Notes: generated from the letters alone by a model not told the origin. A stretch of DNA of 64,000 bases from Rathayibacter agropyri (GCF_013249015.1 NZ_JABRPL010000001.1:248001-312000); one strand, 5' to 3'. Positions 21,263 through 32,185 are shown, numbered from the stretch's first letter. Program-made: numbers and translations.

Positions 21263-22384
21263 TTAGGCCTGCTCCTTCGCGCCCTCGAGAGCCGCGGTGA
21301 CGGTGTCGAGCAGCTCGTTCCAGGACACGACGAACTTCTCGACGCCCTCCTTTTCGAGCAGCTCCGTGACGTCGGCGTACGACACGCCCTGCGCCGCGAC
21401 GGCGTCGAGGACGGCGTTTGCGTCGGCGTAGGAGCCGGTCACGGTGTCGCCGGTGATCGTGCCGTGGTCGAAGGTCGCCTCCAGGGTCTTCTCGGGCATC
21501 GTGTTGACGACGCCGGCTGCGACGAGCTCGGTCACGTAGAGGGTGTCGGGAAGATCCGCCGACTTCACGCCGGTCGAGGCCCAGAGCGGACGCTGGCGGT
21601 TGGCGCCGGACTCCTGCAGCAGCAGTGCGCGCTCGGTGGCGAACGCCTCCACGAACACCTCGTAGGCGAGCTGCGCGTTGGCCACACCCGCCTTGCTCTT
21701 CAGCGCACGGGCCTCGTCGGTGCCGACGGCGTCGAGCTGCTTGTCGATCTCGGTGTCGACGCGCGAGACGAAGAACGAGGCGACGGAGTGAATGGTCGAC
21801 AGGTCGATGCCCGCCTCCTTGGCCTTTTCGAGGCCGGCCAGGTACGCGTTGATGACGGCGCGGTAGCGGGCGAGCGAGAAGATCAGGGTCACGTTGACCG
21901 AGATACCGGAGCCAATGACCTCGGTAATGGCCTCGAGCCCCTCGACGGTCGCCGGGATCTTGATCATCGCATTAGGGCGGTTGACCTTGGTCCAGAGCGC
22001 TCTAGCCTCTTCGATCGTGCCTTGCGCGTCGTGCGCGAGACCGGGCTCGACCTCGATCGAGACGCGGCCGTCGTAGCCGTTGGTGGCGTCGTAGATCGGG
22101 CGGAAGATATCGGCTGCCGCCGCGACGTCGTCGGTCGTGATCTCGAAGACGGCGTCGGTGACCGACGTGTCGGCAGCGGCCAGCTGGCGAACCTGCTCGT
22201 CGTACGACTCCCCGTTGGTCAGGGCCGCCGCGAAGATCGTGGGGTTGGTGGTGACTCCGACGACGTTCTTCTCGTCGATGAGCTTCTGCAGCCCGCCGGA
22301 GGAGATCCGGGAGCGCGAGAGGTCGTCGAGCCAGATGCTGACGCCGGCGGCGGAGAGGTCTGCGGTGGGGGTGTTCTCGGTCAT
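21263..22384 (-). CDS. tal: Transaldolase
   Basis: Transfers a dihydroxyacetone unit in the non-oxidative pentose phosphate pathway. 373 residues, the long actinobacterial form; [15 protein letters not shown] near the N-terminus, the Schiff-base lysine in [12 protein letters not shown], and [15 protein letters not shown] at 22384 with AGAAGAAGAG upstream; the frame is open further but runs antisense-like through the gap and tkt. Between tkt and pgi. Confidence 0.96.
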   Translation of the reverse strand: MTENTPTADLSAAGVSIWLDDLSRSRISSGGLQKLIDEKNVVGVTTNPTIFAAALTNGESYDEQVRQLAAADTSVTDAVFEITTDDVAAAADIFRPIYDATNGYDGRVSIEVEPGLAHDAQGTIEEARALWTKVNRPNAMIKIPATVEGLEAITEVIGSGISVNVTLIFSLARYRAVINAYLAGLEKAKEAGIDLSTIHSVASFFVSRVDTEIDKQLDAVGTDEARALKSKAGVANAQLAYEVFVEAFATERALLLQESGANRQRPLWASTGVKSADLPDTLYVTELVAAGVVNTMPEKTLEATFDHGTITGDTVTGSYADANAVLDAVAAQGVSYADVTELLEKEGVEKFVVSWNELLDTVTAALEGAKEQA

Positions 22385-22443
22385 GTCTCTTCTTCTTCTG
22401 GGTAGGTGGTGCGTGGCGTGGGAGGGAGCCGGGGCTCCGACGG

Positions 22444-22476
22444 CGAGGGCCGCGTCCGTGACGGACGCGGCCCTCG
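22444..22476 (-). terminator. Intra-operon hairpin between tkt and tal
   Basis: Perfect 14-base-pair GC-rich stem (22444-22457 with 22463-22476) and five-base loop, three bases beyond the tkt stop on the minus strand and 60 bases before the tal start. Without a T-run it may terminate partially or protect the upstream mRNA, uncoupling tkt from the downstream genes. Confidence 0.6.
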
Positions 22477-22479
22477 GGG

Positions 22480-24573
22480 TCAGGAAGCTGCGAGCGACTC
22501 CCGAGCGGCGGCCAGTGCCGCCTCGGTGGTAATCCCGAACTCGCGGAACAGGGTCTTGTAGTCGGCCGACGCGCCAAAGTGCTCGATCGAGACCGAGCGA
22601 CCGGCGTCTCCGACATACCTCTCCCAGCCGAGGCTGAGGCCGGCCTCGATGGAGACGCGGGCCTTCACGGAGGAGGGCAGCACCTTCTCGCGGTACTCGG
22701 CGTCCTGCTCCTGGAACCATTCGAGCGAGGGGGCCGAGACGACGCGGGCGTTGATGCCCTCGCCCTTCAGGGTCTCGCGTGCCTCGACGGCGATCTGGAC
22801 CTCCGAGCCGGTTGCAATGAAGATCACGTCCGGGGTGCCGTTCGGCGCCTCGGCCAGGATGTAGGCCCCGCGTGCGACGTTCGAGGCGGACGCGAACGTC
22901 TCGCCCTCGGCATCTCCCTCGCCGCGCTCGAACACCGGAATGTTCTGACGGGTGAGCGCCAGGCCGGCCGGGCCCTCGCGGCGCTCGAGAATGGTCTTCC
23001 AGGCGTAGGCCACCTCGTTGGCATCGCCGGGGCGGACGATGTCCAGGCCCGGAATCGCGCGGAGGGTCGACAGCTGCTCGATCGGCTGGTGTGTCGGGCC
23101 GTCCTCGCCGAGGGCCACGGAGTCGTGCGTCCAGACGTAGATCGTCGGCGCCTTCATCAGCGCGGCGAGACGGACCGCCGGGCGCATGTAGTCCGAGAAG
23201 ATCAGGAACGTGCCGCCGAAGGGACGGGTGTTGCCGTGCAGGACGATGCCGTTCAGGATCGCGCCCATGGCGTGCTCGCGGATGCCGAAGTGCAGCACCC
23301 GGCCGCCCTTCGTGCCGGTCCACTCGTGCGTCGAGAACTCCGACGGGACGAACGAGCCCGCTCCCTCGATCGTCGTGTTGTTCGACTCCGCGAGGTCCGC
23401 CGAGCCGCCCCAGAGCTCGGGCACGACGCCGGCGAGAGCGTTGACGACCTTGCCGGACGCGGCGCGGGTCGACACCTCCTTGCCGGGTTCGAAGACGGGA
23501 AGCGCCTCCTGGACTCCCTCGGGCAGCCCACCCGAGAGCACCCGGTCGAGCAGCTGCTTCTTTTCCGGGTTCGCCGACGCCCACGCGTCGAACTGCTTGG
23601 TCCACGCAGTGTGCTGCGCCTGGCCGCGCTCGACAGCCTTGCGTGTGTGCTCGAGGACCTCGTCTGCCACGTCGAAGGTCTTCTCCGGGTCGAATCCGAG
23701 CACCTCCTTGAGGCCGCGGAGCTCGTCGGCGCCGAGTGCCGAACCGTGGATCTTGCCGGTGTTCTGCTTCTTTGGCGAGGGCCAGCCGATGATCGTGCGC
23801 AGGATGATGAGCGAGGGCTTGTCGGTCTCGCCCTTCGCGGCCTCGATCGCGGTGTACAGCTCCGCCACGTCCTCGTGGTACTCGCCGGTCTTCTTCCAGT
23901 CGACGACCTGGACGTGCCAGTCGTAGGCCTCATAGCGTGCCTTGACGTCCTCGGTGAAGGCGATGTTGGTGTCGTCCTCGATCGAGATCTGGTTGGAGTC
24001 GTAGAGAACGACCAGGTTGCCGAGCTGTTGGTGGCCCGCGAGCGAGGACGCCTCGCTGGTCACGCCCTCCTGCAGGTCGCCGTCACCGGCGATGACGTAC
24101 ACGAAGTGGTCGAAGGGTGAGGTGCCAGCGGCCGCCTCCGGGTCGAACAGGTCGCGCTCGAAGCGGGAGGCATAGGCGAAGCCGACGGCGGAGGCGAGGC
24201 CTTGGCCGAGCGGTCCGGTGGTGATCTCGACGCCGTCGGTATGGCCGTACTCAGGGTGTCCGGGGGTCTTCGAGCCCCAGGTGCGTAGCGCCTTGAGGTC
24301 GTCGAGCTCGAGGCCGTAGCCGCCCAGGTAGAACTGGACGTACTGGGTGAGCGACGAGTGGCCAACCGAGAGGATGAAGCGGTCGCGCCCGATCCAGGTC
24401 GCGTCCGAGGGGTCGCGGCGCATCACCTTCTGGAACAGGAGGTAGGCGGCCGGCGCGAGGCTCATGGCCGTTCCGGGGTGGCCGTTTCCGACCTTCTCGA
24501 CCGCATCCGCGGCGAGAACCCTCGCCGTGTCGACTGCCTTCTCGTCAATGGATTCCCATTGCAGTTCTGACAC
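22480..24573 (-). CDS. tkt: Transketolase
   Basis: Thiamine diphosphate enzyme moving two-carbon units between sugar phosphates. 697 residues; [18 protein letters not shown] near the N-terminus, the cofactor motif [13 protein letters not shown] through LYDSNQIS, and the transketolase signature [22 protein letters not shown] start at 24573 with AGAAGGG about ten bases upstream. First gene of the pentose phosphate cluster and divergent from ctaB. Confidence 0.97.
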   Translation of the reverse strand: MSELQWESIDEKAVDTARVLAADAVEKVGNGHPGTAMSLAPAAYLLFQKVMRRDPSDATWIGRDRFILSVGHSSLTQYVQFYLGGYGLELDDLKALRTWGSKTPGHPEYGHTDGVEITTGPLGQGLASAVGFAYASRFERDLFDPEAAAGTSPFDHFVYVIAGDGDLQEGVTSEASSLAGHQQLGNLVVLYDSNQISIEDDTNIAFTEDVKARYEAYDWHVQVVDWKKTGEYHEDVAELYTAIEAAKGETDKPSLIILRTIIGWPSPKKQNTGKIHGSALGADELRGLKEVLGFDPEKTFDVADEVLEHTRKAVERGQAQHTAWTKQFDAWASANPEKKQLLDRVLSGGLPEGVQEALPVFEPGKEVSTRAASGKVVNALAGVVPELWGGSADLAESNNTTIEGAGSFVPSEFSTHEWTGTKGGRVLHFGIREHAMGAILNGIVLHGNTRPFGGTFLIFSDYMRPAVRLAALMKAPTIYVWTHDSVALGEDGPTHQPIEQLSTLRAIPGLDIVRPGDANEVAYAWKTILERREGPAGLALTRQNIPVFERGEGDAEGETFASASNVARGAYILAEAPNGTPDVIFIATGSEVQIAVEARETLKGEGINARVVSAPSLEWFQEQDAEYREKVLPSSVKARVSIEAGLSLGWERYVGDAGRSVSIEHFGASADYKTLFREFGITTEAALAAARESLAAS

Positions 24574-24888
24574 TTGGTACTGACCCTTCTCGAGACGTGG
24601 GGCGTACGGGGACCGTCCGCCCTCTCGCATGGTGGAGCACGCCGCATGACGACGTCGACACGATGCTCCGGCGACGACCCTCTCGGCCTCGTGCCGATGA
24701 TCATCGGGCGGACTCGGGCGCGTGCCGTGTGCTCTGGCGAGCGATGTCGAGTATACGGAGGGGGTACCCCACCGACCGGGGGTTGCGTGGTCGCATATGT
24801 CCGCTCCTGTTTGGACAAGCGTGCACGCGGGCCCTCCTCGCCAGCCCTCGCATTACACTCGTTCGGGATCGTGGATGTTAGAGGAGCA
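24574..24888. other. Intergenic region between divergent tkt and ctaB
   Basis: 315 bases without a supported gene. Minus-strand TATACT (plus 24750-24755) can serve tkt with a leader of about 170 bases; plus-strand TACACT (24854-24859) can serve ctaB about 30 bases before its ATG. A ten-base palindrome GGGGTACCCC lies at 24761-24770, adjoining the tkt box. No -35 element is convincing for either. Confidence 0.45.
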
Positions 24889-25821
24889 ATGGACGTAGCC
24901 GTAGAGACCACCGCCGTCGAACGAGGCGGGCCGTCGCGGACGGTGCTCTCACGCAAGCTGAAGGCCTTCGTTGCCCTGACGAAGCCCCGGGTGATCGAGC
25001 TGCTCCTCGTCGTGACCGCTCCGACGATGATTCTGGCGCAGGGCGGTATCCCGGACCTGCTTCTCGTTGTCAACGTTCTGATCGGTGGAGCGTTGAGCGC
25101 GGGTTCCGCAGGAGCGTTCAACTGCTACTTCGACCGCGACATCGACCGGATCATGAAGCGGACGAAGAACCGTCCGCTCGTGACCGGCGAGATCTCGGAC
25201 CGCTCGGCTCTCGTTTTCGCCAGCGCGATCGGCGTCTTGTCGATCCTCTGGCTCGGTCTCACCGCGAATTGGCTGTCGGCAGGCCTCTCTCTCGCAGCGA
25301 TCCTGATTTACGTCGTCTTCTACACGCTCTTTCTCAAGCGCCGCACCCCGCAGAACATCGTGTGGGGCGGCATCGCCGGTTGCATGCCGGTCTTGATCGG
25401 CTGGGCGGCGGTCACGAACTCGCTCGACTGGGCGCCCGTCATCCTCTTCTCGGTGATCTTTCTGTGGACTCCGCCGCACTACTGGCCCCTCTCGATGAAG
25501 TATCGCGACGACTACCAGGCGGCCGGCGTGCCCATGCTCGCCGTCGTTCGAGGGCGCACCATCGTCGGTCTCCAGGTGATCCTTTACGCGTGGGCCACTG
25601 TTGCCTGCTCGCTCCTGCTGATCCCGGTCGCCGAGATGGGCATCCTGTACACGGTCGTCGCGCTGGCCGGGGGAGTGTGGTTCGTCGCCGAGACTCACCG
25701 GCTGTACAGCCTCGCGATTCGTCACGAGCACGTCTCGCCGATGCGCGTGTTCCACGGGTCGATCGGATATCTCACGTTGCTGTTCCTCGCCGTCGGCATC
25801 GATCCGCTGCTGCCCTTGTGA
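24889..25821 (+). CDS. ctaB: Heme O synthase (protoheme IX farnesyltransferase)
   Basis: Integral membrane prenyltransferase that farnesylates heme B for cytochrome oxidase. 310 residues with about eight to nine hydrophobic helices; the UbiA-family prenyl-diphosphate motif [19 protein letters not shown] is near residue 80 and a second acidic loop with [14 protein letters not shown] near 205. ATG preceded by GAGGAG. It overlaps ctaA by one base (TGATG), so the two heme A synthesis genes are coupled. Confidence 0.95.
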   Translation: MDVAVETTAVERGGPSRTVLSRKLKAFVALTKPRVIELLLVVTAPTMILAQGGIPDLLLVVNVLIGGALSAGSAGAFNCYFDRDIDRIMKRTKNRPLVTGEISDRSALVFASAIGVLSILWLGLTANWLSAGLSLAAILIYVVFYTLFLKRRTPQNIVWGGIAGCMPVLIGWAAVTNSLDWAPVILFSVIFLWTPPHYWPLSMKYRDDYQAAGVPMLAVVRGRTIVGLQVILYAWATVACSLLLIPVAEMGILYTVVALAGGVWFVAETHRLYSLAIRHEHVSPMRVFHGSIGYLTLLFLAVGIDPLLPL

Positions 25822-26780
25822 TGGTGACGCCCTTCTCGCTCTTGGCCGAGCGCATCACCCTCGGGCCGCGCGCCCTGCGCTGGGGTTCGACCGCGGCGCT
25901 GGTGGCGAGCATCCTCATCATCTTTTTCGGCGGAGTCGTGCGACTCACCGGCTCGGGGCTCGGTTGCCCGACCTGGCCTGCGTGCGACGCGGGGTCGCTC
26001 ACCTCGACGCCCGAGCTCGGGATTCACGGATTTATCGAGTTCACCAACAGAGCCTTCACCGGCGTCCTCATCGTCGCCGTCGGCTGGGCGATCACCGCCG
26101 CTCGCCTGCAGAAGCCGCGCGACCGCACCATGACGCGCCTCGCCTGGTCGCAGTTCTGGCTCGTCGTCGCGAACGCCCTCGCGGGCGGCGCGACCGTGCA
26201 CTCCGGACTCAATCCGTACATCGTCGCCGGCCATTTCGTTCTCGCCATCGCGCTGCTCACGACCACGGCGCTGACATGGCACCGGGCGCACCGCTCGCAG
26301 TCGACCTCGTTTGAGCCGGGCGGGGTGACGCGTGGGACGAGCATCGTTCTGGTCGCGGTCACCCTGCTGGTGATCCTCGTCGGGACCCTTGTGACCGGGA
26401 CGGGACCGCACGCGGGCGACTCGGCCGAGGTGCCGAGAATGCACTTTCACTGGGAGAGCGTGACCGTGGTTCACGGTGTGCTCGGCTCGGCCCTGGTGGT
26501 CCTCGGTGCGGTACTGCTGGCGCTGCTGACCCGCGCCGAGCAGTCCGAGCTCGCCCGCCGCAGGGTCGTGACCTTCCTCGTTGTGGTGCTTTTGCAGGCG
26601 GTCGTCGGCGTCGTGCAGTCGCTGACGGCGCTTCCGGAGACGCTGGTCGCCGTGCACCTGCTGGGCTCTGCGCTTGTCTGGGTCGGAGCCGTTCGCGTGC
26701 TGCTCGATGTCAACCCGGGGCTCTTCACCGTTCGCGCTCAGCGACGAGAGGCGGCGCGGGAGCTCCAGCCCGTCCGGTGA
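25821..26780 (+). CDS. ctaA: Heme A synthase (CtaA/COX15 family)
   Basis: Membrane enzyme oxidising heme O to heme A for aa3-type cytochrome oxidase. 319 residues with about eight transmembrane helices. Conserved elements: GGVVRLTGSGLGCPTWPAC, the candidate heme-ligand histidines in HGFIEFTNRAFTG, HSGLNPYIVAGHF, HFHWESVTVVHGVLG and HLLGSALVWVG. The ATG at 25821 shares its A with the ctaB stop. SURF1 at 38.8 kb is another oxidase factor in the window. Confidence 0.94.
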   Translation: MVTPFSLLAERITLGPRALRWGSTAALVASILIIFFGGVVRLTGSGLGCPTWPACDAGSLTSTPELGIHGFIEFTNRAFTGVLIVAVGWAITAARLQKPRDRTMTRLAWSQFWLVVANALAGGATVHSGLNPYIVAGHFVLAIALLTTTALTWHRAHRSQSTSFEPGGVTRGTSIVLVAVTLLVILVGTLVTGTGPHAGDSAEVPRMHFHWESVTVVHGVLGSALVVLGAVLLALLTRAEQSELARRRVVTFLVVVLLQAVVGVVQSLTALPETLVAVHLLGSALVWVGAVRVLLDVNPGLFTVRAQRREAARELQPVR

Positions 26781-26977
26781 TCGGCCGCGCGGCGCTCGGA
26801 GGAGCGCAGATGCTGGCGCAGCCGTAGCAGCGCACCGGGGAGTGCTCGCGCGGGGAGCCCGCGGTACAGCGCCGTGGCGAGCGGGCCGAAGCAGAGAGCG
26901 GTCTGTGGCGCGAGGCCGAGCGTGAGCAGAGCGGTCAGGAGGCGGAGGGGGAGCGGAGTCCAGTCGTCGTTCGTCAT
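26738..26977 (-). CDS. Small hypothetical protein convergent with ctaA
   Basis: 79-residue frame with strongly GC-ending, native-looking codons, overlapping the last 43 bases of ctaA tail-to-tail. One hydrophobic stretch (LLTALLTLGLAPQTALCFGPLATALY, roughly residues 13-39 with small interruptions) could be a membrane helix or hairpin; the C-terminus is Arg/Ser-rich. No family recognised and no good ribosome-binding site. It may be a real small membrane protein or a chance frame. Confidence 0.4.
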   Translation of the reverse strand: MTNDDWTPLPLRLLTALLTLGLAPQTALCFGPLATALYRGLPARALPGALLRLRQHLRSSERRAADHRTGWSSRAASRR

Positions 26978-27334
26978 GATCCGATCCCATCACGGACCAC
27001 CGACACTCGTATGGCCATGCGAGTCTGGCAGTGCATTAGCCACCTCTCCGGGCGACACCCAGCTGCAGAGGTTCCGCTGGGAGCTGCGGGACCGTAGAAT
27101 GAGAAGCTGGTTCAGATCCAGCGTGTGGCGCGCTCGACCGCGCAGAGGGCGCGGGGATCGACTCCGATGGCCCGACGAAGCGCCGCAGCACACCTCCGGA
27201 ATCCCAGGGACACTCATCACCCCTCCGCACATCACATCGATCGTGCGACCGGCCGGAGAGCACCCGCGGGTCATCCCCCGGGGGAATGACTCCGGGACCC
27301 GACCGGTTAGCAGTGGGTAGGAAACGAGGTACAC
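26978..27334. other. Leader/promoter region of the suf operon
   Basis: 357 bases without a supported gene. A TAGAAT box at 27095-27100 with TTCCGC 17 bases upstream is a possible promoter, giving a leader of more than 200 bases. The SufR regulator often found upstream of actinobacterial sufB is absent. The region includes the dyad at 27270-27290, listed separately. Confidence 0.4.
27270..27290. promoter_or_regulatory. Near-perfect dyad upstream of sufB (candidate operator or leader hairpin)
   Basis: GTCATCCCCC followed by GGGGG, one unpaired A, then ATGAC: ten pairs of dyad symmetry centred at 27279/27280 and ending 44 bases before the sufB ATG. It could bind a dimeric regulator or, because it has no loop, act as DNA rather than RNA. 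Confidence 0.4.
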
Positions 27335-28753
27335 ATGTCAGACATCCTGATCGACCGCCCCGAGCTCGAGAGCCTGGGCGTCTACGAGTTCGGCTGGTCC
27401 GACTCGGACTCCGCCGGGGCCTCCGCACGACGCGGGATCTCGCCCGAGGTCGTCTCCGACATCTCAGCGCTCAAGAACGAGCCTGCTTGGATGCGTGACC
27501 GTCGCATGAAGGCGCTGAAGCTGTTCGAGCGCAAGCCGATGCCGACCTGGGGCGCCGACCTCTCGGACATCGACTTCGACAACATTAAGTACTTCGTCCG
27601 CTCGACCGAGAAGCAGGCCCAGACCTGGGACGACCTTCCGGATGACATCAAGAACACGTACGAGAAGCTCGGTATCCCCGAGGCGGAGCGCCAGCGCCTC
27701 GTCGGCGGCGTTGCGGCCCAGTACGAGTCCGAAGTCGTCTACCACCAGATCCGCGAGGACCTGGAGGAGCAGGGCGTCATTTTCATGGACACCGACACTG
27801 CGTTGCGCGAGCACCCCGAGATCTTCGAGGAGTATTTCGGCACCGTCATCCCCGCGGGCGACAACAAGTTCGCGGCGCTGAACACCGCGGTCTGGTCCGG
27901 CGGCTCGTTCGTCTACGTTCCCAAGGGCGTCCATGTCGACATCCCACTTCAGGCGTACTTCCGTATCAACACCGAGAACATGGGCCAGTTCGAGCGAACC
28001 CTGATCATCGCCGACGAGGACAGCTACGTCCACTACATCGAGGGTTGCACGGCGCCGATCTACAAGTCGGACTCGCTGCACTCGGCGGTCGTCGAGATCA
28101 TCGTGAAGAAGAACGCCCGCGTGCGGTACACGACGATCCAAAACTGGTCGAACAACGTGTACAACCTCGTCACCAAGCGCGCGATCGCGCACGAGGGAGC
28201 GACGATGGAGTGGATCGACGGCAACATTGGCTCGAAGGTCACGATGAAATACCCGTCGATCTTCCTGGTCGGTGAGCACGCCAAGGGCGAGACTCTCTCG
28301 GTCGCGTTCGCGGGCCCCGGCCAGCACCAGGACGCCGGCGCGAAGATGGTGCACATGGCGCCGTACACGCAATCGTCTATCGTCTCGAAGTCGATCGCGC
28401 GCGGAGGCGGCCGGGCTGGCTACCGCGGCGAGGTCCGGGTGGATGCGAATGCGCACCACTCAGCCAACACCGTGCGCTGTGACGCGCTCCTGGTCGACAC
28501 GATCTCGCGCTCCGATACCTACCCGGCGATCGATATTCGTGTCGACGACGTGCAACTCGGACACGAGGCCACCGTCTCGAAGGTCAGCGAGGAGCAGCTC
28601 TTTTACCTGATGTCGCGCGGCATGCCGGAGGACGAGGCCATGGCCATGATCGTCCGCGGCTTCATTGAGCCGATCGCGCGTGAACTGCCCATGGAGTACG
28701 CCCTCGAGCTGAACAAGCTCATCGAGATGGGGATGGAGGGCAGCGTCGGTTGA
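27335..28753 (+). CDS. sufB: Fe-S cluster assembly protein SufB
   Basis: Scaffold subunit of the SufBCD complex on which Fe-S clusters are built. 472 residues; [54 protein letters not shown], and the [20 protein letters not shown] block with its conserved Cys are diagnostic. The C-terminal [23 protein letters not shown] is shared with SufD. ATG with GAGG upstream. First gene of the suf operon. Confidence 0.97.
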   Translation: MSDILIDRPELESLGVYEFGWSDSDSAGASARRGISPEVVSDISALKNEPAWMRDRRMKALKLFERKPMPTWGADLSDIDFDNIKYFVRSTEKQAQTWDDLPDDIKNTYEKLGIPEAERQRLVGGVAAQYESEVVYHQIREDLEEQGVIFMDTDTALREHPEIFEEYFGTVIPAGDNKFAALNTAVWSGGSFVYVPKGVHVDIPLQAYFRINTENMGQFERTLIIADEDSYVHYIEGCTAPIYKSDSLHSAVVEIIVKKNARVRYTTIQNWSNNVYNLVTKRAIAHEGATMEWIDGNIGSKVTMKYPSIFLVGEHAKGETLSVAFAGPGQHQDAGAKMVHMAPYTQSSIVSKSIARGGGRAGYRGEVRVDANAHHSANTVRCDALLVDTISRSDTYPAIDIRVDDVQLGHEATVSKVSEEQLFYLMSRGMPEDEAMAMIVRGFIEPIARELPMEYALELNKLIEMGMEGSVG

Positions 28754-28823
28754 CGTCTGCCTCCCCCCTCGAAGGGGCGTCCGGACGGGGCGCCCCGCAC
28801 CCATCGAAAGGAACCACCGCCTG

Positions 28824-30059
28824 ATGACGGTCCCCACGAGCGCCGCGACGACCCCCACGATCGACGGCGCGGCCGCCGCCGAGCGTCTGGGCATCAGCGC
28901 CCACTCCGACGGGGCGTTCACGCCTGTGCAGACACGCTCTGAGCGCTTCGCGTCGGCCGACGTCGCGGCCTTCGAGGCGGTCACCGGTCGTGAGATCGCC
29001 TGGAAACTGACGCCCGTCGCGCGTCTGGGCGACCTGATTGACGGCCCGCTCGACGGCTCGCCGACTCCGATAGAGCACACCGCCGTCGAGGGCATCGATG
29101 TCTCCTGGGTCGGCCGCGACGACGAGAGGATTGGCACGGCCGGTCTGCCCGAGGATCGCGCGGCAGCGAACGCGTGGTCGAGCTTTGAGCAGGCACTCGC
29201 CGTGCGCGTCACGGGCGAGGGGGAGAAGGTGGTGACCCTGGTTCGCTCCGATCTCGGTTCCGCTCCCCGCGCCGCGCACACGATCATCGAGGCAACCCCC
29301 TACGCGCGCGCCGTGGTCGTGCTGCAGAACGAGGGCGAGGCCACACTCGCTGAGAACGTCGAGATCCTCGTCGGCGAAGGTGCCCAGCTCACCGTTGTCA
29401 CCGTGCAGGAGTGGGCGGACGACGCCCGACACCTGGCGAACCACTTCGTCCGAGTAGGGCGCGACGCGAAGGTGAAGCACATCGTGGTCACCCTCGGCGG
29501 CTCCATCGTGCGCGTGAATCCTTCCGCTCACCTCGTTGAGCGAGGTGCCGATGGCGAACTGTTCGGTCTGTACTTCGCCGACGGCGGCCAGCACCTCGAG
29601 CAGCAGGTCTACGTCGATCACGACGCCCCCGACACCCGTAGCCGCGTCACCTACAAGGGTGCACTGCAAGGCGAGGGCGCGCGCACCGTCTGGATTGGCG
29701 ATGTGCTGATCCGCAACAGCGCAACCGGCACCGACAGCTACGAGCAGAACCGCAACCTGGTTCTCTCCGACGGCACGCGAGCAGACTCCATCCCGAACCT
29801 CGAGATCGAGACCGGAGACATCGCCGGGGCGGGCCACGCCTCGGCGACCGGCCGCTTTGACGACGAGCAGCTCTTCTACCTGCAGTCGCGCGGCATCCGC
29901 GAAGACGAGGCGCGTCGACTCGTCGTCCGCGGCTTCCTCAGCGAGATTGTGCAGCAGATCAAGATCACCGAGCTGGAGGACCGGCTGCAGCGTGCGATCG
30001 AGGCCGAGCTCGCCGGCAGCGCCGGCCAGACCGGGTCCGCGCGGAGGATTCCCGCATGA
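28824..30059 (+). CDS. sufD: Fe-S cluster assembly protein SufD
   Basis: Partner of SufB in the SufBCD scaffold. 411 residues; beta-helix core with HLVERGADGELFGLYFADGGQHLEQQVYVDHDAPDTRS and the C-terminal QLFYLQSRGIREDEARRLVVRGF. ATG with AAAGGAA nine bases upstream, 70 bases after sufB. Its stop overlaps the next start as ATGA. Confidence 0.96.
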   Translation: MTVPTSAATTPTIDGAAAAERLGISAHSDGAFTPVQTRSERFASADVAAFEAVTGREIAWKLTPVARLGDLIDGPLDGSPTPIEHTAVEGIDVSWVGRDDERIGTAGLPEDRAAANAWSSFEQALAVRVTGEGEKVVTLVRSDLGSAPRAAHTIIEATPYARAVVVLQNEGEATLAENVEILVGEGAQLTVVTVQEWADDARHLANHFVRVGRDAKVKHIVVTLGGSIVRVNPSAHLVERGADGELFGLYFADGGQHLEQQVYVDHDAPDTRSRVTYKGALQGEGARTVWIGDVLIRNSATGTDSYEQNRNLVLSDGTRADSIPNLEIETGDIAGAGHASATGRFDDEQLFYLQSRGIREDEARRLVVRGFLSEIVQQIKITELEDRLQRAIEAELAGSAGQTGSARRIPA

Positions 30060-30385
30060 GCAACGCTGCGATGATCTGCTCGGTGTCCGAACTGATCCCC
30101 AACCAGGCCATCCGCGTCGAGGTTGATGGAGTAGCGATCGCGGTCGTACAGGACTCCGCCGGCGACATCCACGCGATCGGCGATACCTGCACGCACGGCG
30201 AAATTTCCCTGTCCGAGGGCTTTGTCGAGGGCGAGAGCCTCGAGTGCTGGGCGCACGGCTCCCAGTTCTCACTCCGCACCGGGGCCCCGCTGAACCTGCC
30301 GGCCTACGAGCCGGTTCCCGTCTTCGTTGTCGAGATCATCGACGGCGACGTCTACATCGACCCGACCGTCACAAAGGAAGTCTGA
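30056..30385 (+). CDS. Rieske-type [2Fe-2S] ferredoxin of the suf operon
   Basis: 109-residue soluble Rieske protein. The cluster ligands are Cys45-x-His47 (CTHG) and Cys64-xx-His67 (CWAHGSQF), the bis-Cys/bis-His pattern of dioxygenase-type ferredoxins. Located between sufD (four-base overlap) and sufC (start directly abuts its stop), the standard actinobacterial position. Annotated elsewhere as a non-heme iron oxygenase ferredoxin subunit; here an electron-transfer role in Fe-S assembly or repair is more likely, by context. Confidence 0.93.
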   Translation: MSNAAMICSVSELIPNQAIRVEVDGVAIAVVQDSAGDIHAIGDTCTHGEISLSEGFVEGESLECWAHGSQFSLRTGAPLNLPAYEPVPVFVVEIIDGDVYIDPTVTKEV

Positions 30386-31147
<762 letters not shown>

Positions 31148-31149
31148 CC

Positions 31150-31482
31150 GTGGCCGTCACCACACTCGATCCCAAGCTTTTCGACCAGGTCGAGGAGGCG
31201 CTCAAGGACGTCATGGATCCGGAGCTCGGCGTGAACGTCGTCGACCTGGGCCTCATTTACGACCTGGGCTGGGACGACGAGAACGACGCCCTCGTCATCC
31301 ACATGACGCTCACTTCTGCGGGTTGCCCTCTGACCGACGTGCTTGAGGAGCAGACTGCGGAGTCGCTCGACGGCATTGTCGAAGCTTTTCGGATTAATTG
31401 GGTGTGGATGCCTCCGTGGGGTCCCGACCGGATCACGGAGGACGGCCGCGACATGATGCGTGCCCTCGGCTTCTCCATCTGA
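31150..31482 (+). CDS. sufT: SufT-like MIP18 (DUF59) family Fe-S maturation factor
   Basis: 110-residue MIP18/DUF59 protein; GTG start. Conserved DVMDPELGVNVVDLGLIYDL and the MTLTSAGCPL motif with Cys59. Homologues help mature Fe-S proteins. It ends the operon, where other actinobacteria first have sufS (cysteine desulfurase) and sufU; those two are not in this window, so sulfur supply must be encoded elsewhere. Confidence 0.92.
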   Translation: MAVTTLDPKLFDQVEEALKDVMDPELGVNVVDLGLIYDLGWDDENDALVIHMTLTSAGCPLTDVLEEQTAESLDGIVEAFRINWVWMPPWGPDRITEDGRDMMRALGFSI

Positions 31483-31492
31483 GCACGACCCG

Positions 31493-31544
31493 ACGAACGT
31501 CGAAGGGCCGGGAGGAATCGTCCTCCCGGCCCTTCGACGTTCGT
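31493..31544. terminator. Very long perfect hairpin terminator between sufT and bioY
   Basis: 24-base-pair uninterrupted stem (31493-31516 with 31521-31544) and a four-base loop ATCG, between two convergent genes. Symmetric enough to terminate both strands. No T-run. Confidence 0.8.
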
Positions 31545-31555
31545 GAGGTGGCTGC

Positions 31556-32185
31556 TCAGCGGCGTCGCTCAGCGAGCGCGTCGGCCCCACGCCATGCGAC
31601 AGGAAGGAGGACCGCGGCGATGACCGCTTTGACCGCCCCACCGAGGAGGAACGGGTAGAACCCGCCGACGAGGGTCGCCTCGATATCGCTCGGGTAACCG
31701 AGGGCGTGCAGGCTCACGGCGAGCCAGGGCAGGCCGACGGCGAACACGACCAGCGAGCCCCCCGCGAAGGTTGCCAGCGCCTTCGGGAACCGGCGCTCCC
31801 ACGACCGCTCGGACAGCCAGCCGACGACTCCGGCGGCGACCACAAAGCCCACGATATAGCCGAAGCTCGGCGATGCGGCGGCTGCGAAGCCAGTGAGATG
31901 CCCGCCGTCGCTCTGCGGAGCGTAGACGGGAAGGCCGACGAGGCCGAGGACGAGGTAGAGAGCGAGGGACGATGCACCGCGCATCGCGCCGAGCGCAGAG
32001 CCAACGAGCAGCACCGCGAGTGTCTGCCCAGTAATCGGCACCGGCCACATGGGCACCGTGACTTGCGCCAGGCCCGCGGTCAACGCGGCACCCCCGAGCA
32101 CGAGAGCCAGGTCGGTCGTGAGGGAGCGTGCGACGATCCGGTCGGCGAGGACCGGCCGGGACAGACCGAGCGTGAGTGTGGACAT
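31556..32185 (-). CDS. bioY: Biotin transporter BioY (ECF S-component)
   Basis: Membrane biotin-binding S-component, 209 residues and about six helices. Conserved VTVPMWPVPITGQTLAVLLVGSALGAMRG and the glycine-rich LYLVLGLVGLPVYA segment. ATG at 32185 with GGAGG seven bases upstream. No ECF ATPase (EcfA) or EcfT gene is adjacent, so it either works with a shared energising module encoded elsewhere or alone. Confidence 0.94.
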   Translation of the reverse strand: MSTLTLGLSRPVLADRIVARSLTTDLALVLGGAALTAGLAQVTVPMWPVPITGQTLAVLLVGSALGAMRGASSLALYLVLGLVGLPVYAPQSDGGHLTGFAAAASPSFGYIVGFVVAAGVVGWLSERSWERRFPKALATFAGGSLVVFAVGLPWLAVSLHALGYPSDIEATLVGGFYPFLLGGAVKAVIAAVLLPVAWRGADALAERRR

